NCBI GenBank assembly: GCA_036417435.1
Contig: CM070899.1
Coordinates: forward strand, 151,666,237-151,730,236
Length of the DNA stretch: 64,000 bases
Direction: 5' to 3'
Origin: Inia geoffrensis
Lineage: Eukaryota > Chordata > Mammalia > Artiodactyla > Iniidae
In this document: positions 45,101 to 54,879 of the stretch, piece by piece
Layout: each line of letters opens with the position of its first letter
Numbering within the stretch: the first letter of the stretch is position 1
Program-made: the position numbers and the translations under genes
The notes under the pieces: generated by a model
Told to the model about the DNA's origin: nothing
The model's input: the letters and a program-made list of their open reading frames with translations, nothing else
The model's database searches: none

Positions 45101-48100
45101 CCAGTGAGGGGCAAGAGGCGATGGTGCCCGGACCAGGGTTGGACCAATAAAGGGAGTGAGGAACGGTTGGATCCCGGAAGTATTTTGAAGATGGGGCCAC
45201 CAGGATTTCCTGATGGAAGAACTGGGGTGGCGGGTATCAGAGAGTCGAAACTGGCCGTGAGGCTCGGGGGCCTGAGGAGATGAGAAGGCGGAGTAGCTGT
45301 CAGTGCAAGGGAGCAGGTCCCGGAGGAGAGTTTTGTGGGGAACAATCAGCAGCTCAGTAGACACACTGTTAGAGCTGTTAGACACGCTTGCGGAGGCGAT
45401 CCGCAAGTCTGGGGCCCAGGATTCAGGGCTGCGTGTTTCCTCCTGCTCTGGGCGTAGCTGCCTCACCAGGTGGGGCCGAGACAGCTCAAAAGGGAGGGAT
45501 TCTGTGCCTTCACCCCAAACTGAAGAGAAGTTTTCCAATCACGGAACTACGTGAGGCCCAAGGCCCGCCTCCTGGCGCACACGCTCCGTGGTCCTCCATC
45601 TGCTTTGCCCCACGAGGCTCCTGGAGTCTCGTTTACTCCAGGATTTGAGTACTGGGGAGCAGAGCCCTCACCCCCAGGGCTGGCCTTGCGTCTGGTGGGG
45701 GAGGGCTCGGCGGTGCCCCCTGGTGGCTTGCTTGGGCCTGACATCCTCCTCCCTCCTCCAGCGGGACTGTCAAAACTACATCAAGATCCTCCTGCCACTC
45801 AACAGCAGCCACCTGTTCACCTGTGGCACCGCGGCCTTCAGCCCCGTGTGCACCTATGTTGTGAGTGCCCCTCCTCACCCCGGGCTCGCCTGCGGCTGGC
45901 CTGGGAACTGCCTGTCTTTGTGTCCCAGGGAGCTGGTCTCTAGCACTGACCCCTGGTAAAGGTCAGGGCCCAGGGGGAGGCTTCTTGACAGCAGTGGGCC
46001 CCGAGAGCCCTGAGGCCCAGCCCCAGCCCTGATGGCCAGGTTGCCCTGCAGGGGGCGGCAGGGGGTGGGATTCCCCAGGCACAAAAATGCTGGCTGACCC
46101 ACAGTCACCCCCTCTTGCTTCCTCCAGCTCTTTCCCCTGCTCTCACTCAATTCCCGCCAGCCCACCTTGTCCACCCTCCTCAACACACACATACCCTTAC
46201 GTTTCTGCCCTACGCACATCTTCATAAAGGGTGGCACTTTGAGGCTTTGGAGCAACCAGCTTTGGAGTCAGACATACCTGAGTTTGAATCATGTCGCTTC
46301 CCTTTCCTGGCTCACATTGCCTTTCTAAGCCTCCTCTCCTCTCTGTACGTGGGGCAACAGTGCCCACCGCGTCAGGTCCTGGTGAGATGGTGCTGGGACT
46401 GTGCCCGGGGTGCCGGGATGAGAAGGACGGCCGATCAGACCCCTCCCGTCTCTCCAGCACACCTCCCTGTTCTCCCGCCGAGCCCACTCACTCCCTGGCG
46501 TGCCCCTGAGCTCTCCCATCTACTCCCCTGCAGAACATGGAGAACTTTACTCTGGCACAGGACGTGGTGGGGAACATCCTCCTGGAAGATGGCAAGGGCC
46601 GTTGTCCCTTTGACCCCAATTTCAAGTCCACGGCCCTGGTGGTGGGTGAGTGTTGGGGGTCAGGCGGGCAGGATGGGCTCATTGAGGCTCCATGTGAGGG
46701 CGGGCAGGGGAGCAGGGTGGGCCCCAGGTCTGAGCTGGTAGGTCCATGCCACACTGATTCTCAGCAGGTGCAGTGACCCTGGGCTGCCCTCGGGTTGGCT
46801 TTTCTTAGTTCCTACTCCCTCCTCTGTCCTCCTCAAACAAGAAGGGCAGCACTCATGTCACTCCAGGCCCTGAGCGGGAAGGGGCTGTGCTGAGGGCTCA
46901 TTACCATGGGCATGTCCTCTTGGCAGATGGTGAGCTGTACACTGGAACAGTCAGCAGCTTCCAGGGGAATGACCCAGCCATCTCACGGAGCCAAAGCCTC
47001 CGCCCCACCAAGACTGAGAGCTCCCTCAACTGGCTACAAGGTGAAGTCCTCTCGCCCCACCCAGAGGGCTGTCACGGGGCTTCAGGGAGGGGGCCCTGTC
47101 CACCCGGCAGGGCCTGAGAACAGAGTCTCGCCTGTCTGGGATCCCTGGGCTGACTCTGTGCTCCCCACTGGCCCCCACAGACCCAGCATTTGTGGCCTCA
47201 GCCTACATTCCCGAGAGCCTGGGCAGCCTGCAAGGCGACGATGACAAGATCTACTTCTTCTTCAGCGAGACTGGCCAGGAGTTTGAGTTCTTTGAGAACA
47301 CCATCGTGTCCCGCATTGCCCGTGTCTGCAAGGTGAGCGGGCCGGGCCATCCCAGAGACCCCGAAGGCTCCTCGGGTACAGCACCAGAAGGCCCCGCACC
47401 TGTGGCCTTCTCCTGTCCTCCAGGAGGAACGGCTTGGCTACTGGCTTTTCTCTCTCCTGCTCAGTTAAAATGTCTCTGTTTTTCCTTATTTATTTTAAAA
47501 AACATGAAAATGTAGAAAAGTACACACGAAAATCACTTACAAGATAAGAGGCACCGTGGTATCGTGATGAAGAGCATAGACTCTAGAGCCAGGCTGCCTG
47601 GGTTTAAACCCTGCAGGTCGTGTGATCTTGGGCAGTTTCCTTAAATGAGAAATCAGTTCGTTTCCTTCTCTGTTCAGTGGAAATCATAACAAAACTCCCT
47701 CAGGGTTGTTAACAATCTGTGTAGGGCTTTTAGAGATGTGGTGAGCAACCACTAGTTGTCAACTATTGGTGTTATAATCCCACCATCCTACCACAAGAAG
47801 TTAGAGTGTTCCTTGCTAATTTTTTTTTTTTTGGCACGTGTGTAAATACATACGTATTTATATTATTTAAAACCATGTACAGGGCTTCCCTGGTGGCGCA
47901 ATGGTTGAGAGTCCGCCTGCCAATGCAGGGGACACGGGTTCGTGCCCCGGTCCAGGAGGATCCCACATGCCGCGGAGCGGCTGGGCCCGTGAGCCATGGC
48001 CGCTGAGCCTGCGCGTCCGGAGCCTGTGCTCCGCAACGGTAGAGGCCACAGCAGTGAGAGGCCCGCGTACCACACACACACAAAAAAAACAAAACCATGT

Positions 48101-51100
48101 ACAAATGAGAGTTATACTGTAATGTGATTCTTTAGCTCCCCTTTCTGCTCAGTGGTGAATCGTGACATCTTTCCACATTTGTAGATAGACTCCTCTTCGT
48201 CCTTTTCCCTGGTGTCCCACAGTAAGGAAAGCGCTGTCGTTTACTTAGCTAGCCTCCCGGTGAGCGGACCTGAAGGCTGCCACCTCAAGTCTTCTTGATG
48301 TGAAATGGACTCAGGCCTGGCTTTGGGTCTGTCTTGCTCTTCCTGGCGTCTGTCTCAGCCACCGCTGGGGAGGGGGCAGCGAGGAGCACCAAGTGTCCCA
48401 CCCCTGCTCGTGCCTAAGCCCTGGCCCTCTTTCCCTCTCCCAGGGTGATGAGGGGGGCGAGCGGGTCCTGCAGCAGCGCTGGACGTCCTTCCTGAAGGCC
48501 CAGCTGCTGTGCTTGCGGCCTGACGATGGCTTCCCGTTCAACGTACTGCAAGACGTCTTCACGCTGAGCTCCAGCCCCCAGGAATGGCGTGACACCCTCT
48601 TCTACGGGGTCTTCACGTCCCAGTGGTAGGGCCCCCAGAACCTAGCTGGCAACGGGGTGTGGGGGATGAGTTGGGGCCGGGATTGGGCCCCGCTGGCCTC
48701 ATCGTGAGCCCCAGGGCTGCTGGGCTAATCTGGCCCCTTCTTTGGTAGGCACAGGGGGACCACAGAAGGCTCTGCCATCTGTGTCTTCACCATGAGGGAC
48801 GTGCAGAGGGCCTTCAATGGCCTCTACAAGGAGGTGAACCGCGAGACGCAGCAGTGGTACACCGTGACCCACCCGGTGCCTTCGCCCCGGCCCGGCGCGG
48901 TGAGTGCTGTCCCTGTGCTGGGAGGATGGGTCCCCAACTGTGCTGTGATCACTTGCTTTCTCCAAGTCTGTTTTCTCACCTTGAAAGTGGGGACGAAGCC
49001 CAGGCCTGCTTGTCTTTCTGAGTTAGATGTGGCCATGAATGTCGGGATGGCTTCAAACCTGCTTTAGGCTGGGCATGGGTGTCCCCCATCAGGACACTGA
49101 CTGCACATGCCTCTCCCCAACTCTGCTGTGAGCTCCTTATTTATTGAGTGAAAGGCCATGGGGAAATAGTCCTTTCTTCTTTCCTTCCAGCCTCATGGGC
49201 TCCCCACAAAGCAGACCTTGAGACAAGGATGTGAGTGCCAGCAGTTTTTAGGGGAGGTGATCCCAGGAAGAAGCAGGAGGCAACAGGATTGTGGGAGAGG
49301 GGGCGGAGCTAAGGAAGTGTATGTCACTGAGCTGCTACTGCTGTGGGCACCTGGAGCTCGTTCCCTGGGGCCCTGGGAGGTTGCGTGGAGCACATCTCAG
49401 CATTGTCCCACTGGGGTGTTTGTCACCAACTCCTGTGCAGTTGAGGGTCACTCCAGGGTATTAATTCTTCGGGCTTTTACAGAGAATGACCTGAGGCAGA
49501 GAGAATCAGGAAGCGCCCCTGGCAATATGGGAAACTAACTGCAGGCACCCTCATGCCCCTATACTAGGAAGCCTTGGTCAGCCAGGGCGTCCTGAGAGAG
49601 CACTGCCAAAAGGATGCTACAGGAGCAGGAAATGTGGTCATGCTTCTTGAGGCTTGCGGAAGGGGGTGGGGGAAGGGTGGGCAGGATGGAGAGATGGTTG
49701 GTGGGCAGAGAGGGGGAGACCCTGGCAGCTGGGGCCCTTGGGCACCCCACACCCTGGGCTTTGCCCTTAGGCCTGTAGATCAGTGCGCTGGCTTCGCAGA
49801 ACTGGAGTGCTGTGCTGTGGCTTCCAAGGGCAGGGCGGTACCCCTGCTGTTCACTGGGGAGACAGGGCCGGCAGTCCCAGTGGGATTTGCAGGACCCACA
49901 TCCTGCTTGCTGCCCTAAGTGCCACTCGCCTCAAGCCACCGCCTTCTCCTTCAGTGCATCACCAACAGCGCCCGGGAAAGGAAGATCAGCTCGTCCCTGC
50001 AGCTCCCCGACCGTGTGCTGAACTTCCTCAAGGACCACTTCCTGATGGACGGGCAGGTCCGCAGCCACCTGTTACTCCTGCAGCCCCAGGCCCGCTACCA
50101 GCGTGTGGCTGTCCACCGTGTCCCTGGCCTGCAGCGCACCTACGACGTCCTCTTCCTAGGCACTAGTGAGTGCCCACAGCAGGGCAGGCTCGGAGTCAAT
50201 GGGGCTAGCTACTGGGACATGGGCCTCAGGCTCTGCGCAGGGCCTGAGTGCTGTCCATGTTGCAGGTGACGGCTGGCTGCACAAGGCGGTGAGCGTGGGC
50301 CCCGGGGTACATATCATCGAGGAGCTCCAGATCTTCTCATCAGGACAGCCCGTGCAGAACCTGCTCCTGGATGCTGACAGGGTGAGCAGAGGAGGAGTCC
50401 GGGCAGCGTGCTTGGGGTGCCCAACCCCTGCCCCAGGCAGATGGAGAGATCCAGGCTCCTGGCATAAGCTCTCAGAATGTGGGTGCCCGGGAGCGTGAGA
50501 GGAGGCCCCCTGTGGGTGGCTTTTGTGTGCACTCGAGCCGGGTGCAGCTCTGGGTGGTGGCCCTGGCTGCCTGTGCCTGCTTCTCATCCCCCATGCCTGT
50601 ACAGGGACTGCTGTATGGTGCCTCACACTCGGGTGTGGTCCAGGTGCCCGTGGCCAACTGCAGCCTGTACCAGAGCTGCGGGGACTGCCTCCTGGCCCGG
50701 GACCCCTACTGCGCTTGGAGCGGCTCCAGCTGCAAGCACGTCAGCCTTTACCGGCCTGCGATGGCCTCCAGGTGAGAGCTCCTGAAGGCCCCACCCACTT
50801 GTCCAACCCTACGCACTAGGCCTCCGAGTGCCTTCCCTAGGCCCTCTGTGGAATCACCACACAGCCTCCTTTGTGTCCACTGTCTGGGGATAATTATTAA
50901 TTAGCTCCCCTTCTGACTCTCATCAAGTGTTGTAGTTCAAACGATAAATTATGTTTGCCTTATCCATCTGTAAAGCAGAGACAAGATTTGGTAAAGTATG
51001 AAATGTCAGAACTATGAAAAGCTTTGCAGGAGAATGTCGATTGGCACGTGAATGTAGTTAAGGAACAAAAAATAAGGGCTACATAACAGTCCGTTAACAA

Positions 51101-53337
51101 ACCCATTAAGGGAATTCCCTGGCGGTCCAGTAGTTAGGACTCTGCGCTTCCACTGCAGTGGTCACAGGTTCGATCCCTGATTGGGGAACTCAGGTCCTGC
51201 AAGTGGTGTGGCCAAAAACAAACCAACCAACCCATTAAAAACTGTTTTCAAAATCACTTATTTAGATTTAAAATTTTCATATAGAAAAAAACATAAAATT
51301 AAAACTACCCTAATCCTACCACCTAGAGAGACTTACAGTGAGATTTTAATATATATCCCCCCCGATTTTTCTACATATGTGTAAAATAAACAAAAATACA
51401 CATATTTTAAGTAAATATGGGATCTGTCCTATTTGTAGTGTACATACTTCACTCAAGGGGATACCTGGTTCCAGTTTTATATTTCAAAACACCATGTATG
51501 CATATACATATGTACACCTGAAGGCACACTCAAAAAAATGCTGCCTGCCATTCTTGCTGGATGGTTGATTGTGACTTTTGTAATGTTTTTAGCCTTTGTG
51601 CTTGGTTTTTTCTGGTTTTCTAAAAACAAATCAGTGCATGTGCATTGCTTTAAAAGAGACAGGTACATAACATACAGATCCAGCTGTTCTTCCAGACTTT
51701 TTCTAAGAGCTCAACTCACTGCTTTTGTAATTCAGGGAAGTATTACAGTACCTTTTTTTTTTTTTTTTTTTTTAAATATTTATTTACTTGGCTGCACCAG
51801 GTCTCAGTTGCAGTACACAGATCTTTCGTTGCGGCACAGGGGCTTTTCTCTAGTCGTGGCACGCAGGCTCTAGAGCGCGTGGGCTTAGTTGCCGCGTGGC
51901 TGTGGCATCTTAGTTCCCCGACAGGGATCGAACTCACATCCCCTGTGTTGGAAGGTGGATTCTTTACCACTGGCCCACCAGGGAAGTCCCTACAGTAACT
52001 TTTAACTGAAGTAAATACTGTGTAGACAGAGGAGATGCCGGCCCAAACCCTACGGGGTGGGGAATCCACCCAGGGAAGCCGCCTGCCTTTCACCCCCACT
52101 TTGGGCCTGGTGGTCCCTGAGCCCCTCCCCAGGCCCACATCTGCAGGGCTGCATGAGGGCGTATGCTGCACGGAGGGTGGGCAGATGCGGTCTTGTGGGG
52201 ATTCCTGGCCCATCCCAGACTCTTCTTTGGTCCTCAGGCCATGGATCCAGGACATCGAGGGGGCCAATGCCAGGGAACTCTGCAACACTTCCTCGTCCAA
52301 GGCCCGGACTTCTGTACCAAGAGGTAAGGTGCCCCATCAGGGTGGAGGAGAGGTGGGGGTCTAGTGTGCCTAGACGGCTCCTGCAGCCTCTGCTGTGTGT
52401 TAATGCCTTTCCTCACTTCCTCACCCCTTTGGCCCTGCAAGCAGGACCCTGGCAAGTGAGACCCCCCAGTCCCCGAAGTCCCCAGAGTTGCTGTTACAGC
52501 ATAAGGACCATAGCGCAGAGGGAGGTGGGTGAGCCTGGGGCTGCCATGGACGTCAGCCCCCCTTTACCCGGGACTGTGCCTCCTTTGCCTGCAGGCGAGA
52601 AGCATTGTGAGCCAGTCCAGTTCCAGCCCCACACAGTGAACACCTTGGCCTGCCCCCTCCTCTCCAACTTGGCAACACGGCTCTGGCTGCACAATGGGGT
52701 CCCCATTAATGCCTCGGCCTCCTGCCGCGTGCTGTCCACTGGGGATCTGCTGCTGGTGGGCAGCCAGCAGGAGCTGGGGGAGTTCCAGTGCTGGTCGCTG
52801 GAGGAGGGCTTCCGGCAGCTGGAGGCCAGCTACTGCCCAAAGGTGGTGGAGGACGCAGTGGCAGACAGAGCAGACCAGAGTGGCAGCGTGCCTGTCGTCA
52901 TCAACACGTCTCGGGTGAGCGCGCCAGCCGGGGGCAAGGCCAGCTGGGGTGCAGACAAGTCCTACTGGACCGAGTTCCTAGTGATGTGCGCGCTGTTCGT
53001 GTTCGCCATGGTGCTCTTCATTTTATTCTTCCTCTACCGGCACCGGGGCGGCATGAAAGTCTTCCTGAAGCAGGGGGAGTGTGCCAGCGTACACCCCAAG
53101 ACCCGCCCAGTGGTACTGCCACCTGAGACCCGGCCGCTCAATGGCGTGGGCCCCCCTAGCACCCCACTCGACCACCGAGGCTACCAGGCTCTGTCGGACA
53201 GCTCCCCAGGGCCCCGGGTCTTCACAGAGTCAGAGAAGAGGCCGCTCAGTATCCAGGACAGCTTCGTGGAGGTGTCCCCAGTGTGTCCCCGGCCCCGGGT
53301 CCGCCTGGGCTCTGAAATCCGGGACTCTGTGGTGTGA
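29401..53337 (+). CDS. SEMA4B: SEMA4B, semaphorin-4B, whole coding region (14 coding exons)
   Basis: Type I membrane semaphorin of class 4, a cell-surface guidance and adhesion ligand. The exons join as 29401-29509, 43780-43943, 44106-44168, 45762-45860, 46534-46645, 46927-47040, 47181-47332, 48444-48625, 48749-48899, 49955-50165, 50266-50381, 50605-50771, 52238-52323 and 52595-53337. The sum is 2469 nt, giving 822 residues and TGA; every intron is GT-AG and every phase fits. Seen in order: leucine-rich signal peptide (about 1-28), sema propeller (about 40-505), cysteine-rich PSI module (about 509-547), Ig-like segment with Cys595/Cys641, a membrane span near 703-723, and a 96-residue tail ending in DSVV, a class I PDZ ligand. 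Rat and mouse Sema4B tails are known to bind PSD-95 through this end. From memory the sequence matches human SEMA4B closely apart from a shorter N-terminus, and the CIB1 neighbour confirms the locus. No disabling change is seen. Confidence 0.97.
30325..30535 (+). repeat. MIR SINE in SEMA4B intron 1
   Basis: GAGGGACCTGGATTCCAGTC, TTTCCTCATCTGTAAAATGG and the AGATGCCCAGTAATG end. Confidence 0.7.
30735..30960 (+). repeat. MIR SINE, near complete, in SEMA4B intron 1
   Basis: GGCCTGGGTTCAAATCCTGC, TGTGACCTTGAGCAAGCTAC, CTCATCTGTAAAATAAGGA and GTGAAGGTTAAATCATT. Confidence 0.8.
34491..34807 (-). mobile_element. CHR SINE, long form, in SEMA4B intron 1
   Basis: T and TATTT tail, GGCTGTGTTGGGTC, and head GCCACCAGGGAAGCCCC. 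The duplication TATCTTCAATTCT / TATCTTTAATTCT (one difference) is at 34478-34490 and 34809-34821. Confidence 0.93.
35041..35086. repeat. Perfect 23-base tandem duplication
   Basis: The unit starting CAGCTAGAAGTTTCAGGGCA is present twice head to tail with no difference (35041-35063 and 35064-35086). Confidence 0.95.
36150..36900 (-). repeat. Ancient LINE (L2-like), antisense, in SEMA4B intron 1
   Basis: AATCAACAAATGTTTATTGAAC opens it; later AAGGATGAGTAGGAGTTAG and GGAAGAGCATTTTGGGCAGG repeat the pattern of the copy at 26.7 kb. Confidence 0.5.
37105..37320 (+). repeat. MIR SINE in SEMA4B intron 1
   Basis: CTCTGGAGCTGGTGACCCAC, TTCAAATCCCAGCTCCACC, TAACTGAGGGCAAGTCATTT and AGTGCTGAGTAAGTGCTAC. 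Confidence 0.7.
39437..39461. repeat. 25-base near-perfect palindrome
   Basis: The arm CATGGGCCCGTG is followed by a single A and its exact reverse complement CACGGGCCCATG. It lies in SEMA4B intron 1 next to a short CA repeat. Confidence 0.95.
39775..39965 (-). repeat. MIR SINE in SEMA4B intron 1
   Basis: Minus-oriented: CTCATTTTACAGATAAGGAA, GGCTCCAAGACGTTAAGTGG and GATTTGAACCCAGGTCTCTG. Confidence 0.75.
40708..40895 (+). mobile_element. MER5-type hAT fragment in SEMA4B intron 1
   Basis: Starts CAGTGCTTCTCAAAGTGTG, contains AAAATTGCATGTTCTCAGGC and GCAGCGTCAGAGTCTCCAGG. Old and diverged. Confidence 0.6.
42833..42960 (+). mobile_element. CHR SINE, short form, in SEMA4B intron 1
   Basis: Head GACTTCCCTGGTGGTCC, a GGT microsatellite-like end and AAAATAAAATA tail. 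The duplication AAAATAAGATACTTAAG / AAAATAATATACTTAAG has one difference. Confidence 0.92.
43300..43600 (-). repeat. Old L1-like fragment in SEMA4B intron 1
   Basis: TAGTATTCCAGCAAAGGAAG, TTGGACATTTAGGTTGTTTC and TGAATGGTGCTATAATTGATG read like the antisense end of ORF2 in old L1 families. A related AT-rich stretch at 42300-42560 may be the other part. Confidence 0.5.
43780..43943 (+). CDS. SEMA4B: SEMA4B coding exon 2: start of sema domain
   Basis: Residues 37-91. Begins after a pyrimidine-rich acceptor ending CTCTCCAG and ends before GTGAGA. It carries the [14 protein letters not shown] strand and the [12 protein letters not shown] motif typical of class 4 semaphorins. Sequons are present at N53-Y-T and in LNSSVS. 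Confidence 0.95.
44106..44168 (+). CDS. SEMA4B: SEMA4B coding exon 3: sema domain
   Basis: Residues 92-112, exactly 21 codons in phase 0. It encodes the conserved Q-Q-C-x-F-K-G-K-D-P motif of semaphorin propellers. The acceptor is CCCAG and the donor GTGAGC. Confidence 0.95.
44262..44500 (+). repeat. MIR SINE in SEMA4B intron 3
   Basis: Near full-length: TAGAAAGGGCATAGGCTTC, GACCTGGGTTTGAGTCCC, TGTGACATTGGACAAGTAAG, GTGAGGATTCAATGAGC and AAGTGCCAAATAAACATC. Intron 3 otherwise holds an older LINE-like stretch. Confidence 0.8.
44880..45230 (-). repeat. Ancient LINE-like stretch in SEMA4B intron 3
   Basis: Shares the wording GACATTTGAGCCGAGA, GTGACGTGGTATGG, GGTCACTCTGGCCGC and GGGAGACCAGTGAGGGGC with the copy at 27.2 kb. 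Confidence 0.45.
45762..45860 (+). CDS. SEMA4B: SEMA4B coding exon 4: sema domain
   Basis: Residues 113-145, 33 codons in phase 0. It contains the classic semaphorin sequence DCQNYIKIL and the [10 protein letters not shown] motif with paired cysteines. An N-S-S sequon at residue 126 lies in the loop between them. Confidence 0.95.
46534..46645 (+). CDS. SEMA4B: SEMA4B coding exon 5: sema domain
   Basis: Residues 146-182 plus one base. It contains an N-F-T sequon and the conserved [11 protein letters not shown] motif. Acceptor CTGCAG; donor GTGAGT. Confidence 0.95.
46927..47040 (+). CDS. SEMA4B: SEMA4B coding exon 6: sema domain
   Basis: Completes Asp183 and runs to residue 220 plus one base. 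It contains [19 protein letters not shown] followed by the arginine-rich [10 protein letters not shown] strand. Acceptor TGGCAG; donor GTGAAG. Confidence 0.95.
47181..47332 (+). CDS. SEMA4B: SEMA4B coding exon 7: sema domain
   Basis: Residues 221-271. It contains the [11 protein letters not shown] motif and the SRIARVCK signature found in all semaphorin propellers. Donor GTGAGC after the lysine codon. Confidence 0.96.
47545..47790 (+). repeat. MIR SINE in SEMA4B intron 7
   Basis: CATAGACTCTAGAGCCAGGC, GGTTTAAACCCTGCAGG, GTGTGATCTTGGGCAG and CCTCAGGGTTGTTAAC. Confidence 0.75.
47882..48090 (+). mobile_element. CHR-2-type SINE in SEMA4B intron 7
   Basis: Head GGGCTTCCCTGGTGGCGC through GAGCCATGGCCGCTGAGCC to a CACACACA plus A tail. 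The perfect 13-base duplication AAAACCATGTACA is at 47869-47881 and 48091-48103. Confidence 0.95.
48444..48625 (+). CDS. SEMA4B: SEMA4B coding exon 8: sema domain
   Basis: Residues 272-331 plus two bases. It contains the [11 protein letters not shown] strand and the FNVLQDVF motif. The tryptophan codon is split over the intron. Donor GTAGGG is weaker than most others in the gene. Confidence 0.95.
48749..48899 (+). CDS. SEMA4B: SEMA4B coding exon 9: sema domain
   Basis: Completes Trp332 and runs to residue 382. It encodes the SAICVFTM strand and the RETQQWYTV stretch. Acceptor TTGGTAG; donor GTGAGT. Confidence 0.95.
48900..49954 (+). other. SEMA4B: SEMA4B intron 9
   Basis: Unique-looking GC-rich sequence. 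The stretch 49200-49560 (AGACAAGGATGTGAGTGCC to TGGCAATATGGGAAAC) has the look of an old repeat but I cannot name it. No exon seen. Confidence 0.6.
49955..50165 (+). CDS. SEMA4B: SEMA4B coding exon 10: sema domain
   Basis: Residues 383-452 plus one base. It contains the conserved [16 protein letters not shown] helix and the TYDVLFLGT strand of the last propeller blades. Confidence 0.95.
50266..50381 (+). CDS. SEMA4B: SEMA4B coding exon 11: sema domain
   Basis: Residues 453-491. It carries DGWLHKAV, the HIIEELQIF strand and the PVQNLLLD motif. Acceptor TTGCAG; donor GTGAGC. Confidence 0.95.
50605..50771 (+). CDS. SEMA4B: SEMA4B coding exon 12: end of sema domain and PSI module
   Basis: Residues 492-546 plus two bases. 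The last propeller strand is followed by the PSI cysteine pattern [19 protein letters not shown], then AWSGSSC. The arginine codon is split over intron 12. Confidence 0.96.
51110..51228 (+). mobile_element. CHR SINE, short form, in SEMA4B intron 12
   Basis: Head GGGAATTCCCTGGCGGTCC to GTGGCCAAAAACAAACC. The duplication AACCCATTAA is at 51100-51109 and 51229-51238. Confidence 0.92.
51757..51990 (-). mobile_element. CHR SINE, intermediate form, in SEMA4B intron 12
   Basis: A long T run, TTTATTTACTTGGCTGC and head CCACCAGGGAAGTCCC. The flanks TACAGTACCTTT and TACAGTAACTTT form the duplication. Confidence 0.92.
52238..52323 (+). CDS. SEMA4B: SEMA4B coding exon 13: PSI to Ig linker
   Basis: Residues 547-575 plus one base. 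It starts PWIQDIEGA, conserved in class 4 semaphorins, then a Ser/Arg-rich linker that appears more divergent from human than the neighbouring exons. Donor GTAAGG. An N-T-S sequon is present. Confidence 0.92.
52595..53337 (+). CDS. SEMA4B: SEMA4B coding exon 14: Ig-like, membrane span and tail
   Basis: Residues 576-822 and TGA. The exon holds the Ig-like segment, the juxtamembrane stem, one hydrophobic span of about 21 residues rich in Leu, Phe and Val, a basic stop-transfer YRHR, and the cytoplasmic tail with a proline-rich middle and the DSVV end. The open frame continues upstream into the intron, but acceptor TGCAG at 52590-52594 and homology set the exon start. Confidence 0.97.
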
Positions 53338-54245
53338 GAGCAAACTTCTAGAGGCGGCCTCCCTCTAGGGGCCAGGAGTGCTCAGAGAGGGTCGGCTGGA
53401 CCCCTGCTCCTCGTGGAACACAGCCGCGGTGCCCAGCCCTCGGGAGCGATGGAGCCAGCTCGCCTGCTGTCAAGCGGCAAGGCCCTTCCACCCCAGATGG
53501 CCACAGCCCCACAGGGCCTGGCTGAAGATCGGGGCCTGCCCTGGGAGGGCAGAACAGTGCTCCTTATGTAAACTGAGCCCTTTGTTTCAAAACAGTTGAA
53601 AATGTGAAACAAGAGAAAACAGTGAGAGAACACAGAATGCCATGCACACGGCCGGCCCAGCCCCCGGCCTGGGAGGGCTCATCCAAAGTGGTTGTTGGAG
53701 ACAGAGTTGGACATCCCACACCAACTGGCCTCTTCCACCTTCCGCCTTATCCTACTGCCACAGGCTGCCCCTTCTCACAGCGGAGCCAGGGGCCAGCTCG
53801 GGCTCCAGTGGGTCCAGCCTCGCCAGCTGGCCAAGTTGTGGCAGCCACCATCCTGTCACCTCAGGGACCGGAGGGCCGCGCTGGCACCACAGCCCTCACG
53901 AGGCCCTCCCTGGGCTCAGACCCACCTCCTGGGCCTTTCCGGCCTGTATCAGGCTGCGGCCACATGAGAGAGACAGAGAGCAGCGTGAGCCCAGGAGAGA
54001 GTATATGACAATGTACACTTTCCCTCGGAATTCCAGGAAGACTGTTGCCTGCCTTCCTCCATCCCAGCCTGCAAACCTGTGTCCCTTTTCCCCACACCTG
54101 CCCTGGCCTCCTCTTCAAAACCAGTCCCCAGTTCACCCCTACACCTTGCAACCTCCACTCTAAGGGATGTTGATACTGCCCAGCACAGTGGCCCTGAGTT
54201 TATGTGGGTTTTGTATTCTTTTTAATAAAATGCACTTTACTTTTT
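53338..54245 (+). other. SEMA4B: SEMA4B 3' UTR
   Basis: Non-coding sequence following the TGA, running to just beyond the AATAAA at 54224-54229. No open frame with a recognisable domain is present. The end is estimated from the polyadenylation signal. Confidence 0.75.
54224..54229 (+). terminator. SEMA4B: SEMA4B polyadenylation signal AATAAA
   Basis: Canonical AATAAA about 890 bases after the stop codon, in a T-rich context. An 18-base T run follows at 54241-54258, and a second AATAAA lies at 54259-54264. The first is the more likely signal; the T run would act as the U-rich downstream element. Confidence 0.75.
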
Positions 54246-54879
54246 TTTTTTTTTTTTTAATAAAATCTAAAGAATTGAAATTGAATCCTGCCCCTTCCAA
54301 AAAGCAAAGGACTGTTGCTTTTCGAGGCTAGTATAGTTCTTTGAGTTCTGGGAGGTTCTAGGCCACCTCTTTCAGGTGCTAGTGGGCCAGAGCCAGCCCA
54401 GCCTGGCCAACCACACCTCCCAGCAGAGCCAGGTTCTTAAAGTGGGGAGTTTAACCAACACACTGATGGGCGGGGGAGGGGATCTGTTCACTTTACTTCA
54501 GTCCCTTTACTTTGCATCCCCAGTTCAGTTCAGGGATGGGGCACAGGGGACAAGGTCTTGAGTTTTCTTGTTTTAACTTGAAAAGAATTTTTATCTTTAA
54601 AATGATCATACAGTAAAACTAACTTTTTTCTTTTAGTACACAGTTCTGCAAGTTTTAACACATGTATAAACCTATGTAACCACCACCACAAATCAGGATA
54701 CAGAAGAGTTCCACCCCTCATGTTACCCTTCATACTCACACCCTCACAAGGGGTGGGAAGCGCCGGGTACAGCCTGACTTCCTGCTGTCCGCTTCTTTAG
54801 ATCCTTATTCCCACTGTGACCGAAGGCTCCTAGAAGTTCACTCCTTCCCCATGCCTCATGTTTCTAGTGTCACACAAAG
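54246..54879. other. Intergenic gap between SEMA4B and CIB1
   Basis: About 630 bases between the two convergent polyadenylation sites. 54570-54740 carries an old antisense L1-like fragment (CATACAGTAAAACTAAC, AAGTTTTAACACATGTATAAAC, TAACCACCACCACAAATCAGG). Nothing coding is seen. Confidence 0.7.

Noticed and set aside
52057..52594. Long open frame preceding the last SEMA4B exon
   Set aside because: It is the frame of exon 14 extended through intron 13, and it crosses exon 13 in the wrong frame. Splice sites and homology place the exon start at 52595.
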